Assembly: GCF_902364025.1 (NCBI RefSeq)
Contig: NZ_CABJCG010000010.1
Span: 1 to 64,000, forward strand
DNA from: Enterocloster lavalensis
GTDB taxonomy: Bacteria > Bacillota > Clostridia > Lachnospirales > Lachnospiraceae
Direction of reading: 5' to 3'
DNA length: 64,000 bases
A model generated the notes under the pieces. The model did no database searches and had not been told where the DNA came from. It worked only from the letters and a program-made list of their open reading frames with translations. Position numbers and translations under genes: made by a program. Below, one piece after another: positions 45,498 to 54,739 of the stretch (position 1 is its first letter; the number at the start of each line of letters is the position of its first letter).

Positions 45498-45548
45498 AAA
45501 AAATTATAGCCCTTTCGGCTGGATTATTAATTAGATAACCGAAAGGGC
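45498..45548 (-). terminator. Terminator at the end of the copy-C operon
   Basis: GCCCTTTCGG at 45509-45518 pairs with CCGAAAGGGC at 45539-45548. Read on the - strand the hairpin is followed by a run of six T (45498-45503). It lies between two convergent genes and mainly serves the - strand operon. Confidence 0.7.
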
Positions 45549-45580
45549 CCTTAGGCAAAAATCAAAAAGTGCGGATAGTA

Positions 45581-46336
45581 TCACATATTATTTTTTAGTT
45601 CATTCATGTATGCATTACACACCGTCTCCACCGCCCCTTGCATAATCGCATTCCCATGATTCAACCACAGAGCATGATCACAAAGCTGCAGAACATCATC
45701 TATAGAATGCGACACAAATAGCAGTGTCGTACCATCTTGCAGCATATCACTGATTCTTTTTTCACACTTTTTTCTGAATTTATAATCACCGACAGCCAAG
45801 ACCTCGTCCACAATAAAAATGTCAGGTTTTACCATTGTGGCAATCGCAAAACCCAAACGAGCACGCATACCAGACGAATAATTTTTGATCGGTGAATCAA
45901 GAAAATCCCATAATTCAGCAAAATCCACAATTTCTTCGAAGTGATCTTGCATATAGGTTTGGCTATGTCCTAGAAGGCAGCCGTTCAAAAAAATATTTTC
46001 TCTTGCTGTTAGATTCCCGTCAAAACCAGCACCCAATTCAATAAGTGGCGCGATACGTCCTTTTGTTAATATGCTTCCTTTATAGGGTTTCAGTATTCCA
46101 CTTATTGCTTTCAATAATGTGGACTTCCCTGATCCATTCGTTCCAATGAGTCCCCAGGCTTCTCCCCGTTTTACCCTAAAGCTGACATCTTTGATTGCAA
46201 GGAACTCTTGAAACATTAATTCTTTTTTTAATAGTTTGATGAAATATTCTTTTAAATTATCAACTTTTTGATTTGCTAAATTAAATCGTATTGTAACATG
46301 ATCCACATCAATAACATAATCTTTATTAAGCTCCAT
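45581..46336 (-). CDS. ABC exporter ATPase (TagH/Wzt short type), module 3
   Basis: 251 residues: Walker A GTNGSGKST, signature SSGMRARLGFAIATM, Walker B IFIVDEVL and SHSIDD. Co-linear with the ATPases at 25534 and 38363. It is the last gene of the - strand operon beginning at 55780, a teichoic-acid-like set, so its cargo is probably a phosphate-containing polymer. Confidence 0.9.
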   Translation of the reverse strand: MELNKDYVIDVDHVTIRFNLANQKVDNLKEYFIKLLKKELMFQEFLAIKDVSFRVKRGEAWGLIGTNGSGKSTLLKAISGILKPYKGSILTKGRIAPLIELGAGFDGNLTARENIFLNGCLLGHSQTYMQDHFEEIVDFAELWDFLDSPIKNYSSGMRARLGFAIATMVKPDIFIVDEVLAVGDYKFRKKCEKRISDMLQDGTTLLFVSHSIDDVLQLCDHALWLNHGNAIMQGAVETVCNAYMNELKNNM

Positions 46337-46347
46337 ACGTCCCCTTA

Positions 46348-47136
46348 CTATATATATAAAATAAAATTATCCTGATTTCTAAAAAAAGCCACTGTCCCGA
46401 TTATAAGCATTAATACCGCAGACACACAGCCCGCCAAAACAATTAAATGTCCTGGAAGACGATTATAATAAACAAGATCTCTGAACTGACCTATATAGAA
46501 ATACATTGGGTTTAAATGTTTGACACACCAAAGAACCTGCGGAGGTAGTTGTTCAATTGGATAGAAAATAGGGGTTAAATAGAGCCACGCAGTTGTCACG
46601 GCATTGTAAATATACTGAATGTCTCTAAAAAAGACATTGGCCTGTGCCAAAAAAAGCCCTAAACCCAAACAAAAAACATATAACTGTAATAATACCAGTG
46701 GGAATAGCAAGAAATGCCAGGTGAATTTAGCATGGGTTGCCAGCATCACAAGTAATAAGGCCCCCATCGAAAAAACTAAATCTACCAAACCACTTGTAAT
46801 ATTTGCAAATGTAAATATATATTTAGGTACATAGGTTTTTTTTAACAAAGCCGCATTGCCATTGATAGAGCTGAGCGCCTGATGAGTTGACTGATTCATA
46901 AAGTTGAATAAAATTTGCCCACAAAACAAATAAACCGGAAAATTTTTGATATTCCGGCTAAACATAGTTGAAAAAACAATTGCCATTACAATCATAATCA
47001 GGAGAGGATTTAACACGCTCCAAACATATCCAAGAAAACTCCGGCGATATTTTAATTTGATATCTTTAGCAACCAATTGCTTTAATAAGTCTTTATATTT
47101 AATAAATATATTTAGACGGTCAATCATACGATTCAT
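46348..47136 (-). CDS. ABC-2 polysaccharide exporter permease, module 3
   Basis: 262 residues with six membrane segments, KDIKLKYRRSFLGYVWSVLN and QANVFFRDIQYIYNAV, ending FRNQDNFILYI. GGGAGGAAA selects ATG 47136 over 47151. It is very close to module 1 in these segments. Confidence 0.9.
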   Translation of the reverse strand: MNRMIDRLNIFIKYKDLLKQLVAKDIKLKYRRSFLGYVWSVLNPLLIMIVMAIVFSTMFSRNIKNFPVYLFCGQILFNFMNQSTHQALSSINGNAALLKKTYVPKYIFTFANITSGLVDLVFSMGALLLVMLATHAKFTWHFLLFPLVLLQLYVFCLGLGLFLAQANVFFRDIQYIYNAVTTAWLYLTPIFYPIEQLPPQVLWCVKHLNPMYFYIGQFRDLVYYNRLPGHLIVLAGCVSAVLMLIIGTVAFFRNQDNFILYI

Positions 47137-47155
47137 CCAATTTCCTCCCAAGCTT

Positions 47156-48220
47156 TCAGTTTCTACGCATTATTTCTACTGTATGATGAATCCCTGTTGT
47201 AATATCATAACGGCCGCTCCAGCCTAATTTTTCTAGTTTCTCAGCTGATAATACAGCCCTTGTTATTGGGGTTTGTTCTGCTTTTTCCTGTTCTGCCGGA
47301 AGTTGGAATACAACAGCTACTCCAACTTCTTGGGCCACATACTGCGCAAACTCTGCGATTGATACTACAGAATTACGATTTGCTATATTATATGCCTGCC
47401 CACTCTGGCCGCGGGAAAGAATTGTCAGAACCGCGGACACACAGTCTGCAATATAGCAATAGGACCTGATCTGCTCCCCTTTACTCTTTAGTACAATATT
47501 TTGCCCGCTTACTGCATTTTTTACAAATTGTACTGTTGCACGATTATCCATTGGCGTCACATTCGGACCATAAATATGACATGGTCTTGCTACAACAGTA
47601 TTTACCCCATATTGCTTTTGATATGAAGCACACAATGTTTCAGCTGTTCTCTTCGCTGAAGGGTAACAAGACCGCGTTTCCATAGGATTTAAATATCCGC
47701 TGTCTAATTCGCTAAACCCCCTGCAGGCAATATCTCCTTGCCCATATACCTCGCCCGTTGACAGAAACATAAAGCGTTCTACATGATTAATATATGCATA
47801 ATTTAGCAATCTATAGGTGCCTGCAATATTGCTGATAATTGTACCTACCGGATCTTTACTAAATGCAGCGGGATATGCATTGCTTGCAGCGTGTATAACA
47901 TAATCAACCTCAAAATTGATTTCAAATTCATTATTCAAATCAAATGGGACAAAACAGATAGACTGATGTTCAGGGGCCCCTGAAAAGCGCTGCTCTAATT
48001 TTGAGCAGCTTCTTCCCCCTGCATAAATCTGTATTTTTCTTGCTTTATCTATTGTGAGGGAATTCCACACAGAAAGTACATCCACCAAAAAAGAACCGAT
48101 TAACCCGGTAGCTCCAGTTATGAGAATCCGTTTACCTGCCAAATCCTCAAATACGGATTTATCGTTTATCAACCGTTGCAAATCCGCTCTATATAATGGT
48201 GAATTATAAAGATAATACAT
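47156..48220 (-). CDS. Extended SDR nucleotide-sugar epimerase/dehydratase, partner of IspD/TarI-like enzyme 1
   Basis: 354 residues: an N-terminal extension of about 28 residues, then the NAD motif ITGATGLIGSFLVDVL, LSTGEVYGQ and SCYPSAKRTAE with the YxxxK pair. It is homologous to the SDR at 62227, and both stand next to a CDP-forming enzyme. That pairing suggests that the substrate is CDP-linked, for instance a CDP-sugar or polyol precursor, rather than the usual UDP-sugar. This is inferred from conserved neighbourhood only. No TarJ-type alcohol dehydrogenase is present. Confidence 0.8.
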   Translation of the reverse strand: MYYLYNSPLYRADLQRLINDKSVFEDLAGKRILITGATGLIGSFLVDVLSVWNSLTIDKARKIQIYAGGRSCSKLEQRFSGAPEHQSICFVPFDLNNEFEINFEVDYVIHAASNAYPAAFSKDPVGTIISNIAGTYRLLNYAYINHVERFMFLSTGEVYGQGDIACRGFSELDSGYLNPMETRSCYPSAKRTAETLCASYQKQYGVNTVVARPCHIYGPNVTPMDNRATVQFVKNAVSGQNIVLKSKGEQIRSYCYIADCVSAVLTILSRGQSGQAYNIANRNSVVSIAEFAQYVAQEVGVAVVFQLPAEQEKAEQTPITRAVLSAEKLEKLGWSGRYDITTGIHHTVEIMRRN

Positions 48221-48233
48221 TTAGCACCTCATT

Positions 48234-48947
48234 CTATTCCTTTAACCAATCAGAACGGCGGGCTTTCAACAATGCCTTAAAAATATCAATATCTTCCACC
48301 GTTGTAAGCTTTATATTTTTTTCAGAACCCGCCGAAAAATACACTTTTTCTCCAACTTCAATCATCAATGTGCAAGAAGCCACAGAATTTGTAATTCCTT
48401 GTTCCAGAGCCCTTCTATGTATTTCGCAGATTCTGCCCAATGGAAATGCCTGCGGCGTTTGTGTCCTTTTCAGTCGGCTTCTTGGATAGCTGGATGTCGA
48501 TAATATTTGATCATCCGTCTCCAACATGGCTTCCGCACAAGGAATTGTAGCAACAGCGGAACCGAACTGTTGTGCTTTAACAATACAATCTGAGATGATT
48601 TCATGTGAAACCATCGGGCGGATTGCATCGTGAATCAAAACAATATCATCGTATGTATGATACTTTTCCAATTCAAAAATGCCGTTTCTAATTGAGGCTT
48701 GCCCGTTTTCACCGCCAGGAATTATATATTTTAGTTTGTCGATATTAAATTGGCTTGCATATGCACTTAAAACGTTTTCCCATCCATTTATGCAAACAAC
48801 TGCGATTTCATCGATTCTTGGATGAGATTGAAATGCTTCTAATGTATAAACAATGACTGGTTTATCATAAACATTCAGAAATTGTTTTGGTATATCCTGA
48901 TTCATACGCTGACCGGAACCACCGGCTATAATAAGTGCTATATTCAT
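48234..48947 (-). CDS. IspD/TarI-family cytidylyltransferase 1
   Basis: 237 residues: IIAGGSGQRMNQDIPKQF is the CTP-binding loop, followed by VLIHDAIRPM and LKRTQTPQAF. The family includes IspD (methylerythritol phosphate) and TarI (ribitol-5-phosphate). With a TagF-like polymerase next to it the TarI-type role, making CDP-polyol for a teichoic-acid-like polymer, is favoured. GAGAGGAAA indicates ATG 48947. A paralogue lies at 61508. Confidence 0.88.
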   Translation of the reverse strand: MNIALIIAGGSGQRMNQDIPKQFLNVYDKPVIVYTLEAFQSHPRIDEIAVVCINGWENVLSAYASQFNIDKLKYIIPGGENGQASIRNGIFELEKYHTYDDIVLIHDAIRPMVSHEIISDCIVKAQQFGSAVATIPCAEAMLETDDQILSTSSYPRSRLKRTQTPQAFPLGRICEIHRRALEQGITNSVASCTLMIEVGEKVYFSAGSEKNIKLTTVEDIDIFKALLKARRSDWLKE

Positions 48948-48958
48948 ATCATTTCCTC

Positions 48959-51301
48959 TCATATCTGCAATCTTCTTTTGATTTCCTTATAAATTCTCTC
49001 GGAATTATCAGGCCCGTTACTTGCTTCATCAAAGAAATAAGCACATCGCTTTTTCCGAAGATCGGAATCTTTTTTCGGATCTTCTACATACTCCTGAACC
49101 CTATGCAGTGTCTCATCCCAGCTATACGTCTGCGGCCCTGGTATATTGGCCTGAAAGTCCAGATTAAACCCTGCTTCATGTTTGCAAAACCATTCATAAT
49201 CAAAGGTATAAAAAATAACCGGCCGATTAATCATGGCAAAATCCAATGCAATCGATGAATAGTCTGTAATTACAACAGAGTATTTATGAAGCATGGAATA
49301 TATATCTTTTTCTGTGTCATATTGAATTCGATTAAAGGACTGAATATGATGCAAAATTCTTGGGCTGTAGTTTCTCCATGTGTGAGGATGAAGGCGGATA
49401 ATAAAATAACTATTATTCTTTTCCATACACGCTTGGATTTTGGGAAGACTCTCCAAACATAAATCTATCATATCTTTTTCTTTATGATCATTGAAACGAT
49501 AAGTAGGCGCATATAAAATTAGTTTTTCTTTTGGAATTTCGGTGCTATAAAGGTTTATATTACGAGGATGACCTGCTAAAAAATAGCTCGACGGAGGAAT
49601 ATTCCATGTATTTCCTATCATCTCTATTCTTTCTTGTCCTGGGCAGACCAGCATAAAATATCGTTCAAATAATTCTCTAACAGGCGCTTTCAAAAAAAAC
49701 AAAATATCTTTTTGAATACGCTTAAGAATATTATCTTCAGCAGAAGGCAATATGTCATTAGAGTACCGCACACCCTTAACATCTGTATTCAAAACCAGCT
49801 TTCCGTTTCCCATTGCCTTAAAACCCACACCATGCCAGAGCTGAACAACCTTTGTTTTAAAATTAAATCCATAAATAGATGAATAATCCGACATTACAAA
49901 ATGATCTGTTATTGCCACTTGCGCTCTGGCCATCGCAGCAATGCCTTTTAAAGAATTCAGCCTGCATACTGGCTTTCCCTCGCCGCGCAAACGTTCTAGT
50001 ACCTCACTGTCCTTCGTCAGCCAAATTACAGATATATCAGAGTGATTTTCATTTATATATTCGTAGAAATATCGCGTGTTATCCGAAAAATTTCTCTTAT
50101 AAAAGCCGGAGCAAACCCATAGTTTTTTCCTTTTGGGGATCAAGCCAAAAAACCAATATCCTGCTAATTTAAATATGTAAACAACACTTTTAAGTGTACG
50201 ATTCTTAATTTGGGTTATAGCTCTTACAATTTTGGTAATCAAACGAACAGGGATCTTAAACATTCTCAAGAAATATTTATTCCTAGCAATTAACTTATTA
50301 CCTTCCCAGGTATAATATGCAGTCATTCGTATGCTATCATTGTAAAAGCCTATATATGTATTTAATGCCAGCTTCCCTGCATATTCATATTTTTGCAACA
50401 AGGAAATTACTCGATCCCACTCTCCGATTTTATTTGCGGCCTGTATAAAAAGCATTACATCACGCTTAATTCTATTTTCTATTAAGATCTTTGGGTAATC
50501 TCCCGGAAAATTCTGTTCATAATAGTCAATCATTCCTGATAATAAACGAACATTTTCTTCCCGTGTTTTCAGAAAATGTTCATCCAGGTTTTTACTCATA
50601 TAAACCCCTACATCACTGCGGCGATAAACAGAAACAATGTCAGGTATAAACCCAGCCTCACCATTACCTAGCTGCATAAGAAATAGAGGCCAATCCCCAA
50701 TATAACCGTCATAATACCATTCTGGAATATCCAAATTGTAATCCCAACGATAAAAAAGCGTTGATGTATGGGCCTGTAAAAATGAAATAAACGAATCTGC
50801 TTTTAAAAATCCATCTTTCTTTTTATATGATGGATCACATTCAGGGAAAATCATCCTCCCCTCGGCATCTCTCTTATAATAGCTATTTAAAAACCAGTCT
50901 TCCGGTGCCCTAATTTCAGCTTTTGCAAAACAGACTCTAAGTTCTGGATTTGCTTCCATGTAGTCATATTGTTTTTGAAGCTTGTATTCATCCGTCCAGT
51001 AATCATCGCCTTCGCAAAATGCAATATATGGGCTGACTGCATGATTGCAGAGATCAATCAGATTCCGTTGCGCCCCCATATTCTTTTCCCGTATAAACGG
51101 AATAACAATATTAGGAAATTTACGGGCATACTCTCTGACGATCTCTGCGGTATCATCTGGTCCACAATCTTCTCCTACAAATATTTGGTATTTAAAATTT
51201 GTTTTTTGCATAAGGAAACTATCCAAAGCCTCGGCGATATATGCTTCATGCTTATACGTGATACATACCACCGTTACTTTGATATCATTATTTCTATCCA
51301 T
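48959..51301 (-). CDS. GT2 - TagB/TagF glycerophosphotransferase fusion
   Basis: 780 residues. The N-terminal part (about 1-250) is a GT2 domain with VCITYKHEAYIAEALDS, VGEDCGPDDT and CEGDDYW. The C-terminal part (about 390-780) is a CDP-glycerol/ribitol glycerophosphotransferase domain with LWHGVGFKAMG, LYAPTYR, RLHPHTW and ITDYSSIALDFAMINRP. The fusion probably adds a sugar and a polyol-phosphate to the same growing chain at the membrane. It precedes the cytidylyltransferase that should make its CDP donor. Confidence 0.88.
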   Translation of the reverse strand: MDRNNDIKVTVVCITYKHEAYIAEALDSFLMQKTNFKYQIFVGEDCGPDDTAEIVREYARKFPNIVIPFIREKNMGAQRNLIDLCNHAVSPYIAFCEGDDYWTDEYKLQKQYDYMEANPELRVCFAKAEIRAPEDWFLNSYYKRDAEGRMIFPECDPSYKKKDGFLKADSFISFLQAHTSTLFYRWDYNLDIPEWYYDGYIGDWPLFLMQLGNGEAGFIPDIVSVYRRSDVGVYMSKNLDEHFLKTREENVRLLSGMIDYYEQNFPGDYPKILIENRIKRDVMLFIQAANKIGEWDRVISLLQKYEYAGKLALNTYIGFYNDSIRMTAYYTWEGNKLIARNKYFLRMFKIPVRLITKIVRAITQIKNRTLKSVVYIFKLAGYWFFGLIPKRKKLWVCSGFYKRNFSDNTRYFYEYINENHSDISVIWLTKDSEVLERLRGEGKPVCRLNSLKGIAAMARAQVAITDHFVMSDYSSIYGFNFKTKVVQLWHGVGFKAMGNGKLVLNTDVKGVRYSNDILPSAEDNILKRIQKDILFFLKAPVRELFERYFMLVCPGQERIEMIGNTWNIPPSSYFLAGHPRNINLYSTEIPKEKLILYAPTYRFNDHKEKDMIDLCLESLPKIQACMEKNNSYFIIRLHPHTWRNYSPRILHHIQSFNRIQYDTEKDIYSMLHKYSVVITDYSSIALDFAMINRPVIFYTFDYEWFCKHEAGFNLDFQANIPGPQTYSWDETLHRVQEYVEDPKKDSDLRKKRCAYFFDEASNGPDNSERIYKEIKRRLQI

Positions 51302-51308
51302 CTTACTC

Positions 51309-52607
51309 CTACCGCCAATCCAGAAGCGACTCTACTTCACTGCAATCGAAAACCGGAATACGGCATTTCTCCCATACTTTTTTTCGTTCACTAAAGGAAT
51401 CATCTATAAATATTGAAGCTGTTTCCTTTATATAATCAGTCTTATTCTGATCTGGAGCAATCTTTACAATCATATTAAACAGAGCCGGCGTTATCCTATG
51501 CTTTTCCAGCGTCTGTTTAACATCTTTTAAATGTTTGGTAAGCAATATAATTGTTTTATTTGCATTTACACACTGATATAAAAACATGATAAGCAGTGTA
51601 TTCACTTGCTGTTTTATAATCAATGTATCATCCAAATCAACATAAACCGTTTCATATCTAAGGTTCAGACAATAGCGGCTGATCAGCGCTCTATCCACTT
51701 CAATGGAATATTGATTCTGAATTACTGAAACAGGAAAACCGGATTGAGCGAATAATGTTAACAGCGGGAAATTAATGCCTGTATTACGGCTCAGTCCCAT
51801 TGTACCCGCAATGCGTGGAGCAATTTCTAAAAGGCGATAGTTACCCTCCACATTTTTTTTGAGCTGGAAAAACCATGCTCCACAAAATTTCAAGTTCCGG
51901 TTAATCATATTAGCGATTTCCAGAACATCCGGCTCCATTTTTAAAGACTGGGATGCAACGCTAATACCATTGCGGATTCGCTTTCTATTTCTCATATTAC
52001 ATGCCAGCAGCGTTCCTTCGCAGTCAGTAAAACAATCGATCGTAAATTCGTCTCCAGGCAAATACTCACACACAATAAATTTAGGTTGTGTGCAAAATGC
52101 GTCCATTGCCTCTTCCTCATTATGAATTAAACGTATCCCATGAGATCCCTGTCCAATATCAGGCTTTGCAAACACAGGGTACGTTGTAATTTCATCAATG
52201 CAGGTGTATGTTTTCGGGATAAATGAGCAATGCTCAAAAAAATCATATGTCTTGCTTTTGTTGCGGCAGATTCGCACGGTTCTCAGCTCAGAGGTCACAA
52301 TTTTTGCTTTAATTCTATCCTCATGTTCTGTTAGAAATAATTGAACATCATCATAGGCCGGATATATAAAATCGATCTGCTTTTCTCTTATAAATAAATT
52401 TAAACACTCTATAAAATCTGGTGCTGTATAAAAGGGAATTCCTTCATAGTACTCTTTAAATACATATGAGGCATGGCATGAAACACTGGACAGCCCAACC
52501 ACATCAAAAAAAGTAGAATATTTTAACGCCTGGTTAATTTCAAGGCCAATTTCAGATCCTGCTGGGAATACAGCTACCCTTTTATATTTTTTTTCGTCTT
52601 CAATCAT
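51309..52607 (-). CDS. ATP-grasp ligase fused to HAD-like domain
   Basis: 432 residues. Residues about 1-300 look like an ATP-grasp protein of the carbamoyl-phosphate-synthetase type: KRVAVFPAGSEIGLEI, IYPAYDDVQ, VFAKPDIGQGSHGI and CEYLPGDEFTID. From about residue 315 comes a HAD-type domain with VYVDLDDTLI and a late FIDDSFSER. ATP-grasp enzymes join a carboxylate to an amine; in this operon the aminotransferase next door would provide an amino sugar to be acylated with an amino acid. The HAD part might remove a phosphate. Function inferred from domains only. Confidence 0.75.
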   Translation of the reverse strand: MIEDEKKYKRVAVFPAGSEIGLEINQALKYSTFFDVVGLSSVSCHASYVFKEYYEGIPFYTAPDFIECLNLFIREKQIDFIYPAYDDVQLFLTEHEDRIKAKIVTSELRTVRICRNKSKTYDFFEHCSFIPKTYTCIDEITTYPVFAKPDIGQGSHGIRLIHNEEEAMDAFCTQPKFIVCEYLPGDEFTIDCFTDCEGTLLACNMRNRKRIRNGISVASQSLKMEPDVLEIANMINRNLKFCGAWFFQLKKNVEGNYRLLEIAPRIAGTMGLSRNTGINFPLLTLFAQSGFPVSVIQNQYSIEVDRALISRYCLNLRYETVYVDLDDTLIIKQQVNTLLIMFLYQCVNANKTIILLTKHLKDVKQTLEKHRITPALFNMIVKIAPDQNKTDYIKETASIFIDDSFSERKKVWEKCRIPVFDCSEVESLLDWR

Positions 52608-53728
52608 TTAATTGCCCTCACAATTATATTGCATATCTCATCCACTGTTTCCAATGGCAAATCTGCGTAGAGGGGCAATGTTAGAATAGAATTGCCTATT
52701 TGTTTTGCAATCGGTGTTTCGCTGGAATCGTACAAATGTTTGTAGCAATCAAAGTCCGTTGTAATTGGATAAAAGTATTTACGACTGTATATTCCATGTT
52801 TCTCCAATATTCCACTGATGCCATTGCGGTCGATTCCTAAAGTCTGCGCCTCGAATACTACCGGAAAATATGCATAATTTGACTTCACATTCTTAGGCTG
52901 TGGGCACAATTTTATACCTGGTCTATTTTCCAAGTGCTCCCGATAGCGCTGGACCACCTTTTCTCTCTTTCTAATCTCCTCATCCAGATGCTTCAGATTG
53001 CAGATACCCATTGCCGCCTGAAATTCATTCATCTTAGCATTGCCGCCGATTTCATTTACAGTTTCACCATATTCAATCCCAAAGTTCTTGATTTTACTTA
53101 CTGTATCAAAAAGCTTCTTATGATTTGTGGCAATCGCTCCGCCTTCGATCGTGTTGAAGACTTTTGTCGCATGAAAACTAAACATTGAGGCATCTCCCAA
53201 TGCTGCCACGTTTATTCCATTATAGGTTTCGTTAAATGCATGTGCTGCATCATACAATACCTTTAATCCATATTGATCAGCGATTTTCTGAATTCCGTCA
53301 GCATCACAGATATTCCCATAGACATGAACCGGAACAATCGCACATGTATTTGGGGTAATCAACTTCTCGATTTTTTCTACATCAATGGTATATGTATCTG
53401 GATCGATATCACAGAAAACAGGTGTTAGTCCACTTCTCACTATTGCATGTGTTGTAGAAACAAATGTATAAGGTGTAGTGATGACTTCCCCCGTTAAGTT
53501 CATTGCCTGCAATGCCATCTCTAACGCTAAATGTCCATTTGTAAATAATGCAGTGTATTTCACCTGAAAGCGTTCCGTAAGTGCTTCCATCAAGGCATTA
53601 TGTTTCACCCCCATATTTGTTAGCCAGGCATTTTTCCATATACTATCGATCTCTGATATAAATTCCTCTTTTGGCGGCATTGACGGCCTTGTCACCAAAA
53701 TAGGTTCTCGTGTTATTTCCTTGTCCAT
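52604..53728 (-). CDS. DegT/DnrJ/EryC1 sugar aminotransferase
   Basis: 374 residues of a PLP-dependent sugar aminotransferase: YDAAHAFNET has the PLP-binding aspartate, and MFSFHATKVFNTIEGGAI the Schiff-base lysine. The FHATK form occurs in enzymes for dTDP-4-keto-6-deoxyhexoses such as viosamine and Fuc3N, but the substrate is not fixed. It overlaps the ATP-grasp gene by four bases, so the two are translationally linked. Confidence 0.88.
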   Translation of the reverse strand: MDKEITREPILVTRPSMPPKEEFISEIDSIWKNAWLTNMGVKHNALMEALTERFQVKYTALFTNGHLALEMALQAMNLTGEVITTPYTFVSTTHAIVRSGLTPVFCDIDPDTYTIDVEKIEKLITPNTCAIVPVHVYGNICDADGIQKIADQYGLKVLYDAAHAFNETYNGINVAALGDASMFSFHATKVFNTIEGGAIATNHKKLFDTVSKIKNFGIEYGETVNEIGGNAKMNEFQAAMGICNLKHLDEEIRKREKVVQRYREHLENRPGIKLCPQPKNVKSNYAYFPVVFEAQTLGIDRNGISGILEKHGIYSRKYFYPITTDFDCYKHLYDSSETPIAKQIGNSILTLPLYADLPLETVDEICNIIVRAIK

Positions 53729-54715
53729 TTAACTCTCCCTTCGACGAACAATCTTATAAACCAAACGCCGACAAATCATTAACGGCAGCTGTACACTATA
53801 CAAAAGACGTCTATGAGAATGATCACGCAAAATTTCCTGTATCATTTTCCAACTTTCACTTGATGGATACCGCATTAATTTTATAATTGCTTCAGCCAAA
53901 AACCTTATTTTTATTTGTCTACAGTCAAATTCATTTTGAAACGTATCCCGAATATAGTTTTCTATTTTTTCTGCAAGCAGCAGATTCTCATATGGCCCTG
54001 TTATGTCATTGACAAACATCATCGATGTAACATTTCCGGCATGCTTATCTGCACAGTAACGATAAACACTCATTACCTCATCTAAACGGTAAAGATCCCC
54101 CTGTGCCAATAATATAGCCTGAATTGTTCGGTCAGAAATAAGTCTGTGCGCCTGATAAATAATACGATAATCATATTTCGGTTGAGCAAATATATTACGG
54201 AATACCAATGTTCCGGTCTGGCCAGCCAGGAAAAATCCCTGGCTCTCATCTAACGTTAAATGCCGTTCCCGGGAAACCCATTCGAGCCTGCGATTTGAAT
54301 AAAATTTACCGCTGGCCCCGAGAATCATACACTCGTGTGTACAGCCTATAAAACAGGGGTTTTCTTCCAGAAAGTTCACTTGTTTTTCCAATTTCAACCG
54401 ATCAGTCCAATAATCGTCTCCTTCTAAAAGCGCAATATATTTTCCTTTTGCCAAGGTAAACAGACCATAAATATTTTTACTTGCACCTATATTCTGCTGT
54501 TGTTGAACAATACGAAATACGTCCGGTGCGCATTGCTTATATGAATTGAGGATCAGGGGGGTATCATCTGCAGAGGCATCATCTCCTACAAGTATTTCCA
54601 TGTGCCCATATATACTCTGTTCCAAAACGCTGTCAATAGCCCGTCTGATGTATTGAGCATGGTTATACGTTATGATCACAACACTGACTAAAACTGTACT
54701 ATTATTCTGTTCCAT
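53729..54715 (-). CDS. Family 2 glycosyltransferase
   Basis: 328 residues: VSVVIITYNHAQYIRRAIDS, VGDDASADDT and LEGDDYWTD. The style is the same as in the GT2 part of the fusion protein at 48959 (ITYKHEAYI, EGDDYWTD), so the two probably arose by duplication. It sits one base away from the aminotransferase. Confidence 0.88.
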   Translation of the reverse strand: MEQNNSTVLVSVVIITYNHAQYIRRAIDSVLEQSIYGHMEILVGDDASADDTPLILNSYKQCAPDVFRIVQQQQNIGASKNIYGLFTLAKGKYIALLEGDDYWTDRLKLEKQVNFLEENPCFIGCTHECMILGASGKFYSNRRLEWVSRERHLTLDESQGFFLAGQTGTLVFRNIFAQPKYDYRIIYQAHRLISDRTIQAILLAQGDLYRLDEVMSVYRYCADKHAGNVTSMMFVNDITGPYENLLLAEKIENYIRDTFQNEFDCRQIKIRFLAEAIIKLMRYPSSESWKMIQEILRDHSHRRLLYSVQLPLMICRRLVYKIVRRRES

Positions 54716-54739
54716 CCCTCTTACCGATTAAAATGCTTA

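Noticed and set aside
45509..45548. Another recombination site at the inverted repeat GCCCTTTCGG/CCGAAAGGGC
   Set aside because: The sequence is unrelated to the 19-bp motif, the loop is 20 bases, and the flanking T-run on the - strand makes it a terminator.
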